Shown here: positions 46,768 to 54,604 of the stretch, one piece after another
Position numbering within the stretch: the first letter of the stretch is position 1
Layout: every line of letters begins with the position of its first letter
Origin: Rhodovulum euryhalinum
GTDB taxonomy: Bacteria; Pseudomonadota; Alphaproteobacteria; Rhodobacterales; Rhodobacteraceae
NCBI RefSeq assembly: GCF_004342445.1
Contig: NZ_SLWW01000005.1
Span: 183,106 to 247,105 of the forward strand
Reading direction: 5' to 3'
Length of the DNA: 64,000 nucleotides
The notes under the pieces: generated by a model
What the model was told of the DNA's origin: nothing
Databases searched by the model: none
The model's input: the letters and a program-made list of their open reading frames with translations, nothing else
Translations under genes and position numbers: made by a program

Positions 46768-49700
46768 ATGTCCGATCCCTTGCACGACTGGCTCTCCACC
46801 CTGGAGCGGTCCGACACGCGGTCGCAGGCCCTGGCCGCCCTCGGCTGTCTTGAGGCCGTCGGCGCACTTTCGTCCGGGCGGGATATCGGTGCCGCGCTTG
46901 CAGACCTTGCCCGGACGGCTGGATCCCGCGGCGCCGACTGGCAGATGCCGCCGCCAGCGCGGATCGCCGCCGGCCTGCCCTCGGTCGCGGACCTTGCCCT
47001 GGCCTGGCGCGCGGCCTTTGCCGACACCACCGCCGAAGGCCCCGTGCGGCTCTTGCTGCACCCGGCGGATGCGGGTTGGAGCCCGGCCGAAACGGCGGTC
47101 CTGCCCGCCGTGCTGGACACGCTGCTGGCACCGCTCGAAGGTCTCGCCCCTTTCACGCCCTGGCGCGAGGCGCCGCGGGAGATGATCGCGGCCGCCTCGG
47201 TCCTGCGCCCGGATCGGTTCCCGCGCGTCGGCGTCTGGGACTGGCCGCTGGTGATCGGTGCCGGGGACGCCGCGTGGCCGATCGACTGGGGGGCGTTTCC
47301 CCCGATCCAGCGCGGCATCGCGCGGCTGGGTCGCCCCGGGCAGGACTGCGATATCGCGGTTCTTCCAGCAGGGCTGCCCGCCGGGTCCGTCTTTGCCGGG
47401 ATCGTGCTTGCCGCCGCGCCGCCCGGAACGCCGTTCGAGGCGCTTTTCGGCCAGCCGGCGGGCGACGCGTCGCTTGTGGCGTGGCTGCGGGGTGGGGCGC
47501 CCGATGCAGAGCTTCTGACCGCGCTGATCTACGAGCTTGCCCATGATGCGCCTCCCGACCTGGCGCTGAACTGGGCGGCCCGCATCGCCGGGCAGACCCC
47601 GCTGCCCTATGTCTTCTCGACCGCGTTTCATGCCGAAGAGATGGCCCGCGCGCGCCTTTCAGCCCGCCTGCGCGCGGCGGCCCGGCGGCTGGTTGCGCTG
47701 GGGCGCGACGATCGCGACCCGTTGCCGGACGACCTGCAACTCTGGGCCCTCGGGATCGGCGAGGACAATTCGCGCGACCCGGCCGCACTCGGCGCTGCGA
47801 TCGAGCAGGCCCTCGCGCGCGGCAAGGTTCTCTATGATGCGGAATCGATGGCAGGCGAGGCGCTGGCCCGGCTGGAGATCGAGCTGCGCCGCCGCGAGCC
47901 GGTGCCGAGCGCCGGGGTGCCGAAGATGGCGCCAGAGCCGCCGCTGCGGCCGCGTCCCTCGATCACCGCACCCGCGCCTGAAAAGTCCCCACCCCCTCGC
48001 GAGTCGGACCGCTACCTCGGGGGCGCGTCGCCGGATTTTTCGGATTTCGGTTCCTCGTTGGACGACTCGTTTGGCCCGGCAGCCGATTCCGCCACGGCAG
48101 GGGACGGCCTCTGGGAAGAGACGACCGAGGCGGGGACCGATGCCGCCGAGGATGGTCCGCAGGAGAGCGGCCAAGAGGAGGAAAGCGCGCCCGACCAAGC
48201 CGATGCCGAACCGGAGGTCGCGCAGCAGACGGCGCCGCAAGACCCCGCGCCCGAGGAGACCCCGCGCGAGACCGATGTCGCGCTGCTGCGCGGGCATTTC
48301 TACCCCGGGGACGCGGTCCCCGATGCCAACCGCCTGACCGCCGCCGAGCCGCTTGTCCCGGGAAGCAAGCATACGCTCGAAGTGGCGATCCGGGCCCGGC
48401 GGATCGGGATCACGGGGGCGCCGTCAAAACCCGTTCAAAGCCCGCGCAAGGGGCGCGAGGACGTCACCGTCTATGTCGCCCTGTCAGGCCCGGGCACCGC
48501 GGCGCTTGCCTTCGAGGACAGCCTGTTGCCGCTGACCTGGCCCTTCGACCAGGACAGCGCGCCCGCGTTCTTCCGCTTTCGCAGCCCGGCGATCCTGCCC
48601 GATCCGCTGTCGCTGTCGATCCGGCTTTACACCGCCGATCTGCGCCTGCTCGACCTGCTGGAATTGCGCCGCGAGGGCGGCATCTGGGCGACGCGCCGGG
48701 CGGCGGGCACGCTGCCGCCGCTGGAACCCGATGCGGGGCCCGACCGCGACGTGCTGGCGCTGCACATCCGGCCCGAGCCGCTGGGCTTCGGCGTCGAGGC
48801 CATCGTCCGGCGCGATGGCGAGACCCGGCTGGCGGCGCCCCTTGGCCGGACGCTGCTGACCGCCGATGTTGAGGCGCTGCTGGCCCGGGTGCGGCAGCAC
48901 TGGACGGCGCTGGTGATCGGCAAGATGAGCGAGCGCAAGAAGCTGTCCAAGAGCGGATTCCGGACAGAGTGCTTCGACCTGCGAAAGCTGGGCGAAGACG
49001 CGTGGCGCGTGCTGTTCGGGGACCGGCGGGGCGCCGATGCGGGGGCGGCCGAAACCCTGGGCGAGATGCTGCGCGCCGCGCCGCTGCCCGATGACGCGGC
49101 CCTCAGGGTGACCTTCGAGCCCAACGCCGAAAGCTTTGCCTTCCCCTGGGCGATTCTTGCCGAGCCGACGCCGCGGGGGCAGCCGCCCAACCCGGACGGG
49201 CTTTGGGGCCTGCGCTACCGGATCGAGTTGCTGCGTCCGCAGGGCCGCCGCCCGCCCGCCGCCGGGACCGGGCCGGTGCGGATTCTGGCCACCCTCGACA
49301 AGGGGTTCGCGGGGGTCGTGAACCATGCGGCCACGCTGGACAGGGTGGCCGGGACGGGGGCAGGCGCGACGATCCTGCCCGCGACTACGCTGGACCAGGT
49401 GCTCGACGCGCTGGAAAGCGCCGCCCCGCCCGAGATCATCTATTTCTTCTGCCACGGCATCGCCGCCTCGCGCGCGGCGCCGCTTGGCGCGGATGTGATC
49501 GGCGAGATCCGTGGCCTTGCCGAAAATCTTGGCGACGACGACCGGAAACCCTGGACCGCGTTCCTCAACCGCCTGGATTCGGCCGGGGCAGGTGCGCGGC
49601 TGTTCACCGGGGATGCCGAGATCAGCGAGGCCGATCTGCGCGCCGCGAACTTCTTTCGCCAGCCGAAGCGGCCGCTTGTCTTCGTGAATGCCTGCCAGTC

Positions 49701-49971
49701 CGCCGACCTGCTGCCCGGCGTCTCGTCGGGGCTGACGGGCGTCTTTCTGGATCGCCAGGCGGTCGCGGTGATCGGCACCGAATGTCCGGTCACCGCGATC
49801 TTTGCCGATGCCTTTGCCGGGGCGCTCCTGCCCCGGCTGCTGAACGGCGAACCGCTGGGCGCGGCGATGCTGGCGGTGCGGCGCGCGTTTCATCAGGACC
49901 GTAACCCGCTTGCGCTGCTCTACACGCTTTACGGACGCGGAGACGCGCGGATCACCGCCCCCGAAGGCTGA
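46768..49971 (+). CDS. CHAT-domain putative cysteine protease, 1067 residues
   Basis: Large multidomain protein. Residues about 1-390 form an unrecognised alpha/beta region. Residues 390-500 are a Pro- and acid-rich disordered linker. About 500-680 looks like a beta-sandwich (VTVYVALSGPGTAALAF). About 740-1060 is a CHAT (caspase-like) domain with FEPNAESFAFPWAIL, His896 in YFFCHGIA and Cys976 in VFVNACQSAD, the expected His/Cys dyad, so it should be catalytically able. There is no signal peptide or membrane span. Ribosome site is weak. It is followed by a well-initiated partner gene. Role inferred: protease of a defence or cell-death system. Confidence 0.88.
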   Translation: MSDPLHDWLSTLERSDTRSQALAALGCLEAVGALSSGRDIGAALADLARTAGSRGADWQMPPPARIAAGLPSVADLALAWRAAFADTTAEGPVRLLLHPADAGWSPAETAVLPAVLDTLLAPLEGLAPFTPWREAPREMIAAASVLRPDRFPRVGVWDWPLVIGAGDAAWPIDWGAFPPIQRGIARLGRPGQDCDIAVLPAGLPAGSVFAGIVLAAAPPGTPFEALFGQPAGDASLVAWLRGGAPDAELLTALIYELAHDAPPDLALNWAARIAGQTPLPYVFSTAFHAEEMARARLSARLRAAARRLVALGRDDRDPLPDDLQLWALGIGEDNSRDPAALGAAIEQALARGKVLYDAESMAGEALARLEIELRRREPVPSAGVPKMAPEPPLRPRPSITAPAPEKSPPPRESDRYLGGASPDFSDFGSSLDDSFGPAADSATAGDGLWEETTEAGTDAAEDGPQESGQEEESAPDQADAEPEVAQQTAPQDPAPEETPRETDVALLRGHFYPGDAVPDANRLTAAEPLVPGSKHTLEVAIRARRIGITGAPSKPVQSPRKGREDVTVYVALSGPGTAALAFEDSLLPLTWPFDQDSAPAFFRFRSPAILPDPLSLSIRLYTADLRLLDLLELRREGGIWATRRAAGTLPPLEPDAGPDRDVLALHIRPEPLGFGVEAIVRRDGETRLAAPLGRTLLTADVEALLARVRQHWTALVIGKMSERKKLSKSGFRTECFDLRKLGEDAWRVLFGDRRGADAGAAETLGEMLRAAPLPDDAALRVTFEPNAESFAFPWAILAEPTPRGQPPNPDGLWGLRYRIELLRPQGRRPPAAGTGPVRILATLDKGFAGVVNHAATLDRVAGTGAGATILPATTLDQVLDALESAAPPEIIYFFCHGIAASRAAPLGADVIGEIRGLAENLGDDDRKPWTAFLNRLDSAGAGARLFTGDAEISEADLRAANFFRQPKRPLVFVNACQSADLLPGVSSGLTGVFLDRQAVAVIGTECPVTAIFADAFAGALLPRLLNGEPLGAAMLAVRRAFHQDRNPLALLYTLYGRGDARITAPEG

Positions 49972-50006
49972 TTCCGGGCAAGATGAAACAAGGAGGAGTA
50001 GGGACA

Positions 50007-50477
50007 ATGACGACAGACACCGATCTCGAGATGCGGACGATCGCCGCCGCCGAGGCGCTGGCCGCCGAAAAGGACGACGAGGCGCTGCTGGTGATGCTGG
50101 GCAAGCAGGAGAAGGCCATAGCCCGCGAGCCGTCGCTCGCCCTTCAGCCGATGCTCGACCCAGATTACGACAGCACCCATATGGGGCTGGTCGACGATCT
50201 GAAGGACCTTGGCCGGCGCATCGTGGCGCGCTGGTCGCGTGCGCTTTACGAACTGGTCTGCGGCGGGCAGGGCGAGGATGCGGACCGAAAGAAGCTGTTC
50301 GAGGCGCTGAATGTCGGCGAGGCGGCGGCCATCGGGGCGGTCACGGCGCTGTTGCTGGGCATGGCGGTGCCGCCGCCGGTTGCGGCCGCCGCCTCGGTGG
50401 TGATCGTGCGCAAGTTCCTGCTGCCGGCCGGGGACGAGGTCTGTGACTTCTGGGGCGAGAAGCTCGACGAGGCCTGA
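50007..50477 (+). CDS. CHAT-associated small protein with hydrophobic segment
   Basis: 156 residues, no known family. Residues 1-100 are charged and probably helical. Residues 104-139 are hydrophobic (VGEAAAIGAVTALLLGMAV, a PPP break, then AAAASVVIVRKFLL), long enough for one or two membrane segments, and the C-terminus is short and charged (DEVCDFWGEKLDEA). A very strong AGGAGGAG at 49991-49998 lies 35 bases or less from the CHAT stop. It is thus the likely partner, substrate or effector of the CHAT protease. Pore formation after cleavage is a hypothesis only. Confidence 0.8.
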   Translation: MTTDTDLEMRTIAAAEALAAEKDDEALLVMLGKQEKAIAREPSLALQPMLDPDYDSTHMGLVDDLKDLGRRIVARWSRALYELVCGGQGEDADRKKLFEALNVGEAAAIGAVTALLLGMAVPPPVAAAASVVIVRKFLLPAGDEVCDFWGEKLDEA

Positions 50478-50482
50478 GCAGG

Positions 50483-50507
50483 GGATCGGCGTCCCGCGTG
50501 CCGATCC
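50483..50507 (+). terminator. Hairpin ending the CHAT operon
   Basis: GGATCGGC (50483-50490) pairs perfectly with GCCGATCC (50500-50507) around a 9-base loop, right after the small-gene stop and before the convergent NUDIX stop. No T-run on either strand. Confidence 0.6.
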
Positions 50508-50513
50508 GCCCCG

Positions 50514-50960
50514 CTAGCGCACCAGCGGCTCCAGTGGATCGTAGAGGACGCCTGTCCCCCAGGCTGCGTCGGGCAGGCTGTCGGGCTTGAAGCGGATCGT
50601 CGCCATCTCGCCCCGGGCGAAGAACCGGCGTTCGGTGACGATCCCCTCGGGGTCGCGCCAGGCGGTGTCAAGCCGGCCGTCCGTGATCGTGCAGCGGAAA
50701 TAGATGTCGACCTGGTGGAACGGGCGCCCCGGGTCGTGGAATTCGTTGACGAGGCAGGGGGCGCCGACCTCGATCGTCAGCCCGGTTTCCTCGTGCACCT
50801 CGCGCCTCAGGTTCACGGGCAGCGAGGTGCCGCGTTCCACCCCGCCGCCCGGGGCGCACCACAGGTCGCTGACCCCGTCCGGCCAGGCATTGACCAGCAG
50901 CAGCCGGTTTTCGTGCAGGATCAGCGCGCGGACGGCGAGGCGGGGTGAGGCGGCAGGCAT
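50514..50960 (-). CDS. NUDIX hydrolase
   Basis: 148 residues with an intact NUDIX box from GGGVERGTSLP through LRREVHEETGLTIEVG (G-x5-E-x7-REVxEETGL). The opening VRALILHENRLLLVNAWP resembles ADP-ribose or nucleotide-sugar pyrophosphatases; substrate not assigned. ATG at 50960 (MPAASPRLAVR). Converges with the CHAT operon. Confidence 0.9.
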   Translation of the reverse strand: MPAASPRLAVRALILHENRLLLVNAWPDGVSDLWCAPGGGVERGTSLPVNLRREVHEETGLTIEVGAPCLVNEFHDPGRPFHQVDIYFRCTITDGRLDTAWRDPEGIVTERRFFARGEMATIRFKPDSLPDAAWGTGVLYDPLEPLVR

Positions 50961-51037
50961 GGCGCGACACTGCCCGCCCCGCCTCGCCTGCGCAAGTGCC
51001 CCTCGCAACCGGTGCGCCCAGCGCATAGCTTGGCCCC

Positions 51038-51760
51038 ATGCTGCGCCTTGTCCTGCTCTGGCTGATCCTGTTCGCCGCCCCGGTGCGGGCCGATTGCGTC
51101 GTGCTGCTGCACGGGCTGGCGCGCAGTCCCGACTCGCTGATCCTGATGCAAGAGGCGTTGTCCCGTCAGGGCTTTCGGGTGGTGAACGCGGGCTATCCGT
51201 CGACCGAAGCGCCGGTCGAGGCGTTGACCGGCGTGCTGCCGCAGGCGTTCGCCGAATGTGGGCCGGTCGCCCGGATCGATGTCGTGACCCATTCGATGGG
51301 GGGCATCCTGTTGCGGCTTTGGCTGGCGGATCATCGCCCCGCCAATCTCGGCCGGGTGGTGATGCTGGGCCCGCCGAATTCCGGCTCGGAACTGGTGGAT
51401 GCGCTGGGTGCGCTGAAACCCTTCGAATGGATCAACGGCCCGGCGGGGATGCAGCTTGGCACCGGGCCGCGCAGCCTGCCGAACCGGTTGGGGCCGGTGG
51501 ATTTTCCGCTGGGCGTGATCGCGGGCAACCAAAGCCTCAACCCGCTTTATTCGGCGCTGATCCCGGGGAACGACGACGGCAAGGTATCGGTCGCCTCGAC
51601 CCGGGTGCAGGGAATGGCGGCGCATCTGGTCTTGCCTGTGACCCATACCTTCATGCCGAACGACCCGCGGGTGATCGCCCAGACGATTGCCTTCCTGCGG
51701 ACCGGGCGGTTCGAGCCGGACCTCGGCCTTGCCAAGGCGCTTGGGCGGCTACTGGAGTGA
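51038..51760 (+). CDS. Exported alpha/beta-hydrolase, lipase-like
   Basis: 240 residues. Signal peptide ([15 protein letters not shown]), then the alpha/beta-hydrolase start [14 protein letters not shown] with oxyanion HG, nucleophile Ser in VTHSMGGIL, and the likely His near the C-terminus in [20 protein letters not shown] resembles bacterial triacylglycerol lipases of the EstA/PGAP1 group. Its 3' end overlaps the convergent purK by 12 bases. Confidence 0.88.
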   Translation: MLRLVLLWLILFAAPVRADCVVLLHGLARSPDSLILMQEALSRQGFRVVNAGYPSTEAPVEALTGVLPQAFAECGPVARIDVVTHSMGGILLRLWLADHRPANLGRVVMLGPPNSGSELVDALGALKPFEWINGPAGMQLGTGPRSLPNRLGPVDFPLGVIAGNQSLNPLYSALIPGNDDGKVSVASTRVQGMAAHLVLPVTHTFMPNDPRVIAQTIAFLRTGRFEPDLGLAKALGRLLE

Positions 51761-52831
51761 CGCGGGTCCGAGGCGGCGGTTGACATGGCCCATCTTTCGG
51801 CCCGGCCGGGCCTCGGCCTTGCCGTAGAGGTGGATCGCCACCGCCGGATCGCGCGCCAGCGCGGGCACCTTGTCGACATCGTCGCCGATCAGGTTCTCCA
51901 TCTCGATGTCGGAATGTCGTGTCCCGTCGCCCAGCGGCCAGCCCGCGATGGCGCGGACATGCTGTTCGAACTGGTCGATCACGCAGCCGTTCTGGGTCCA
52001 GTGGCCGGAATTGTGCACCCGTGGCGCGATCTCGTTGACCAGCAGGCCGCGGGGCGTGACGAAAAGCTCAACCCCCATGACGCCGACATAGTCCAGCGCG
52101 TTCAGCAGGCGGCCGGCCAGCAGCACCGCATCGGTGCGCTGGGCCGTCGTCAGCGGCGCGGGCACGGTGGTCGTGCGCAGGATGCCGTCGCGATGCACAT
52201 TCAGGCCGGGATCGTAGCAGGCGACCTCGCCCGTCAGCCCGCGCGCGGCGATCACCGAGATCTCGCGGGTGAAGCTCACGAAGCCCTCCATGATCGCGGG
52301 CGCCCCGCCCATCGCGGCCAGGGCTGCGGGCGCATCCTCGGGCTGGTCGATCCGGGCCTGGCCCTTGCCGTCATAGCCCAGGCGGCGGGTCTTGAGGATC
52401 GCGGGCAGGCCGATCTCGGCCATCGCCTCGGCCAGATCGACCGCGTCATCCACGGCGGCGAAGGGCGCGGTCATCAGACCCAGTTCCGAGGCAAAGGCCT
52501 TTTCGGTCAGCCGGTCCTGCGACACGGCCAGCGTGCGGCGGTTCGGCCGGATCGGGACCAGCGCCTCGATCGCATCCAGCGCAGCGGTGGGGATGTTCTC
52601 GAACTCGTAGGTCACGACATCGACCGAGGCGGCAAAGGCGGCCAGCGCCTCCCTGTCCCCGTAGGATGCGGTCGTCACCCGGTGGGCGACATCGGCGGCG
52701 GGCGGTTCGGCGGCGGGCTCGTAGAAGTGGCAGCGAAAGCCGAGCCGCGAGGCCGCGACCGACAGCATCCGGCCCAACTGGCCGCCGCCGAGAATACCGA
52801 TGGTGGCGCCGGGGGCCAGCGGCTCAGTCAT
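51749..52831 (-). CDS. purK: 5-(carboxyamino)imidazole ribonucleotide synthase
   Basis: ATP-grasp enzyme carboxylating AIR to N5-CAIR in purine synthesis. 360 residues. [17 protein letters not shown] at the N-terminus, [20 protein letters not shown] and [15 protein letters not shown] are diagnostic. Overlaps purE by 8 bases, the standard purEK pair. Confidence 0.97.
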   Translation of the reverse strand: MTEPLAPGATIGILGGGQLGRMLSVAASRLGFRCHFYEPAAEPPAADVAHRVTTASYGDREALAAFAASVDVVTYEFENIPTAALDAIEALVPIRPNRRTLAVSQDRLTEKAFASELGLMTAPFAAVDDAVDLAEAMAEIGLPAILKTRRLGYDGKGQARIDQPEDAPAALAAMGGAPAIMEGFVSFTREISVIAARGLTGEVACYDPGLNVHRDGILRTTTVPAPLTTAQRTDAVLLAGRLLNALDYVGVMGVELFVTPRGLLVNEIAPRVHNSGHWTQNGCVIDQFEQHVRAIAGWPLGDGTRHSDIEMENLIGDDVDKVPALARDPAVAIHLYGKAEARPGRKMGHVNRRLGPASLQ

Positions 52832-53312
52832 CGGCGGGCTCCTCGGGGATCGAGGCCGAAAGATCGGCGCGCCAGCGGTCCAGCCGACCGGCCAGCGCCG
52901 GGTCGGTCAGCGCCAGGATCTGCGCCGCCATCAGCCCGGCATTGGCTGCCCCCGCCGCCCCGATCGCCATGGTGGCAACCGGGAAACCCTTCGGCATCTG
53001 CACGATGGAATAAAGGCTGTCGACACCGTTCAGCGCCCGGGTCTGCACCGGCACGCCGATCACCGGCACGCGGGTCTTCGACGCCATCATGCCGGGCAGA
53101 TGCGCCGCCCCCCCGGCGCCGGCGATGATGACCTGAAGACCGCGTTCGACGGCGGTCTTGCCATAGTCCCACAGACGGTCTGGGGTGCGGTGGGCCGAGA
53201 CGATGCGGGTCTCGAACGGCACGTCAAGCGCGCCCAGGATATCGGCCGCCTCCTTCATCGTGGGCCAGTCCGACTGGCTGCCCATGATGATGCCCACTTT
53301 CACGTCCGCCAT
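52824..53312 (-). CDS. purE: N5-CAIR mutase
   Basis: 162-residue PurE class I mutase moving the carboxyl from N5-CAIR to C4. [12 protein letters not shown] and [12 protein letters not shown] (active-site His) and [13 protein letters not shown] are typical. ATG at 53312 ([11 protein letters not shown]); an in-frame start 30 bases upstream is less likely. Translationally coupled to purK. Confidence 0.97.
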   Translation of the reverse strand: MADVKVGIIMGSQSDWPTMKEAADILGALDVPFETRIVSAHRTPDRLWDYGKTAVERGLQVIIAGAGGAAHLPGMMASKTRVPVIGVPVQTRALNGVDSLYSIVQMPKGFPVATMAIGAAGAANAGLMAAQILALTDPALAGRLDRWRADLSASIPEEPADD

Positions 53313-53360
53313 GCGTGCCCTCCCGGATTCGCGAGCGGGCACTATAGAGACGTTCGAGAC

Positions 53361-53579
53361 CTACGCAATGATGTCAGGCGTCAACTGATCCTCGATCAGC
53401 GCGATGCGGTCCTTGAGCGCGAGCTTCTGCTTCTTCAGCCGCACCAGCGTGAACGCGTCACTTGTTCCCTTGTCCTGAAGCGCGCGGATCGCGTCGTCGA
53501 GATCGCGATGCTCGCGCCGCAGCACCTCCAGCTTCACGCGCAGGACTTCTTCGGAGTTCATTTCACTCGCGATGTTCAT
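53361..53579 (-). CDS. YdcH/DUF465 family protein
   Basis: 72-residue charged helical-hairpin protein: LRREHRDLDDAIRALQ followed by LVRLKKQKLALKDRIALIED, the DUF465 signature. Function unknown. Start could be ATG at 53579 (MNIASEMNSEE), at 53561 (MNSEEVLR) or further upstream at 53615. Small genes of this family are common in Rhodobacterales. Confidence 0.85.
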   Translation of the reverse strand: MNIASEMNSEEVLRVKLEVLRREHRDLDDAIRALQDKGTSDAFTLVRLKKQKLALKDRIALIEDQLTPDIIA

Positions 53580-53752
53580 CGAGGATCCCGGGGCTGAGTC
53601 GCTGCGTTTCGTCAAGGTGTTTAGGATATCCGGTTTGGCCGCCTGCGGGAAGCGGTCTTGCGGCAGGCGCCGGGTGGCCCCATATTCCTGCGAAGCCGCC
53701 GCCGATGCGGGGCCCCATGACTTTCAGGTCGCTTGTTCAAGGACTTGCACAG

Positions 53753-54166
53753 ATGTCGAAACTGACCCTCGGCTCGCATCCCTTCCTTCTGGGGTTCGAG
53801 CAGCTTGAGCGCCTCGTGGAACGGACCGCCAAATCCGGCAACGAGGGCTATCCACCCTTCAACATCGAACAGACCTCGGAAACGGGGTATCGCATCACGC
53901 TGGCCGTGGCGGGCTTTCGCGAGGAGGATCTGGCGATCACCGTCGAGGATCGGCAGCTGGTGATCCGCGGCCGCCAGGCCGAGGACGGCGCCGAGCGCGT
54001 GTTCCTGCACCGCGGCATCGCCGCACGCCAGTTCCAGCGCAGCTTCGTGCTGGCCGATGGCGTCGAGGTGTCTGGGGCCACGATGGAGAACGGCCTTCTG
54101 CACGTGGATCTCGAGCGCGCGGTGCCCGAAAGCGTGGTGCAGACGATCCGCATCCACAAGGCATGA
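53753..54166 (+). CDS. Small heat-shock protein, Hsp20 family
   Basis: 137-residue alpha-crystallin-domain chaperone: PFNIEQTSETGYRITLAVAG opening the domain, LVIRGRQAEDGAERVFLHRG in the middle, and a C-terminal ENGLLHVDLERAVPE. The common C-terminal IxI anchor is only weakly present (IRIHKA). ATG at 53753 (MSKLTLGSHPFLLGF) follows AAGGA at 53739-53743; an upstream in-frame ATG at 53717 is possible. Followed 20 bases later by a DUF1150 gene, a pairing common in the order. Confidence 0.92.
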   Translation: MSKLTLGSHPFLLGFEQLERLVERTAKSGNEGYPPFNIEQTSETGYRITLAVAGFREEDLAITVEDRQLVIRGRQAEDGAERVFLHRGIAARQFQRSFVLADGVEVSGATMENGLLHVDLERAVPESVVQTIRIHKA

Positions 54167-54186
54167 GAGAAGGGAAGGGAGCAGTC

Positions 54187-54414
54187 ATGGACACGAAATA
54201 CGATCTTCTGCCCGAGGGGGGCGAGCGCATCGTCTATGTGCGCCCCGTCAAGGTCGCCGATCTGCCGGAAGAGCTGCGGCGGCAGGCCGAGGGTATGGAT
54301 GAGTTGTACGCCCTGCACACGCCGAGCGGCGAGCGGCTGGCGCTGGTGAGGGACCGCAATCTGGCCTTTGCGCTGGCGCGACAGAACGACCTGGCGCCCG
54401 TGAACGTGCACTGA
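54187..54414 (+). CDS. DUF1150 family protein
   Basis: 75 residues, DUF1150: EGGERIVYVRPVKVADLP, then LYALHTPSGERLALV and the C-terminal FALARQNDLAPVNVH. Unknown function; in alphaproteobacteria the gene nearly always follows an hsp20 gene, so a role in heat-shock chaperone activity is likely. ATG at 54187 after GAAGGGAGCAG. Confidence 0.9.
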   Translation: MDTKYDLLPEGGERIVYVRPVKVADLPEELRRQAEGMDELYALHTPSGERLALVRDRNLAFALARQNDLAPVNVH

Positions 54415-54504
54415 GGCCGCGGGCGTCGCGGACCGGATCGCGGGGATGCTCCCGCCCCCGGCCCGCGCGGGGCTTGCGCCCCGCTTGTCCGGCGTTGGGC
54501 CGGG

Positions 54505-54524
54505 CCGCGCGCTGACGCGCGCGG
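54505..54524. terminator. Hairpin after the DUF1150 gene
   Basis: CCGCGCGC (54505-54512) and GCGCGCGG (54517-54524) pair around TGAC in the convergent spacer 54415-54604. No T-run; it lies about 10 bases before copy C of the dispersed stem-loop. Confidence 0.5.
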
Positions 54525-54534
54525 GGCCTCCGGC

Positions 54535-54560
54535 GGGGATATTTGAAGCCAGAAGAAGGC
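54535..54560 (+). repeat. Dispersed AAGAAGAA stem-loop element, copy C
   Basis: GGGGATATTT at 54535-54544, then GAA, stem GCC, loop AGAAGAA, stem GGC. It lies in the convergent spacer between the DUF1150 gene and the Sat-CysC gene. The 5' box and loop match copies A and B with a third, still complementary, stem. Confidence 0.65.
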
Positions 54561-54604
54561 GGCAGGGTGCGCCGGGGTGAGCGGCGCGGCCCTCTGGCGA
54601 GGTG

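Noticed and set aside
48484..50007. Long minus-strand frame opposite the CHAT gene
   Set aside because: Could have been an antisense antitoxin, but it is a typical GC shadow without a ribosome site or domain.
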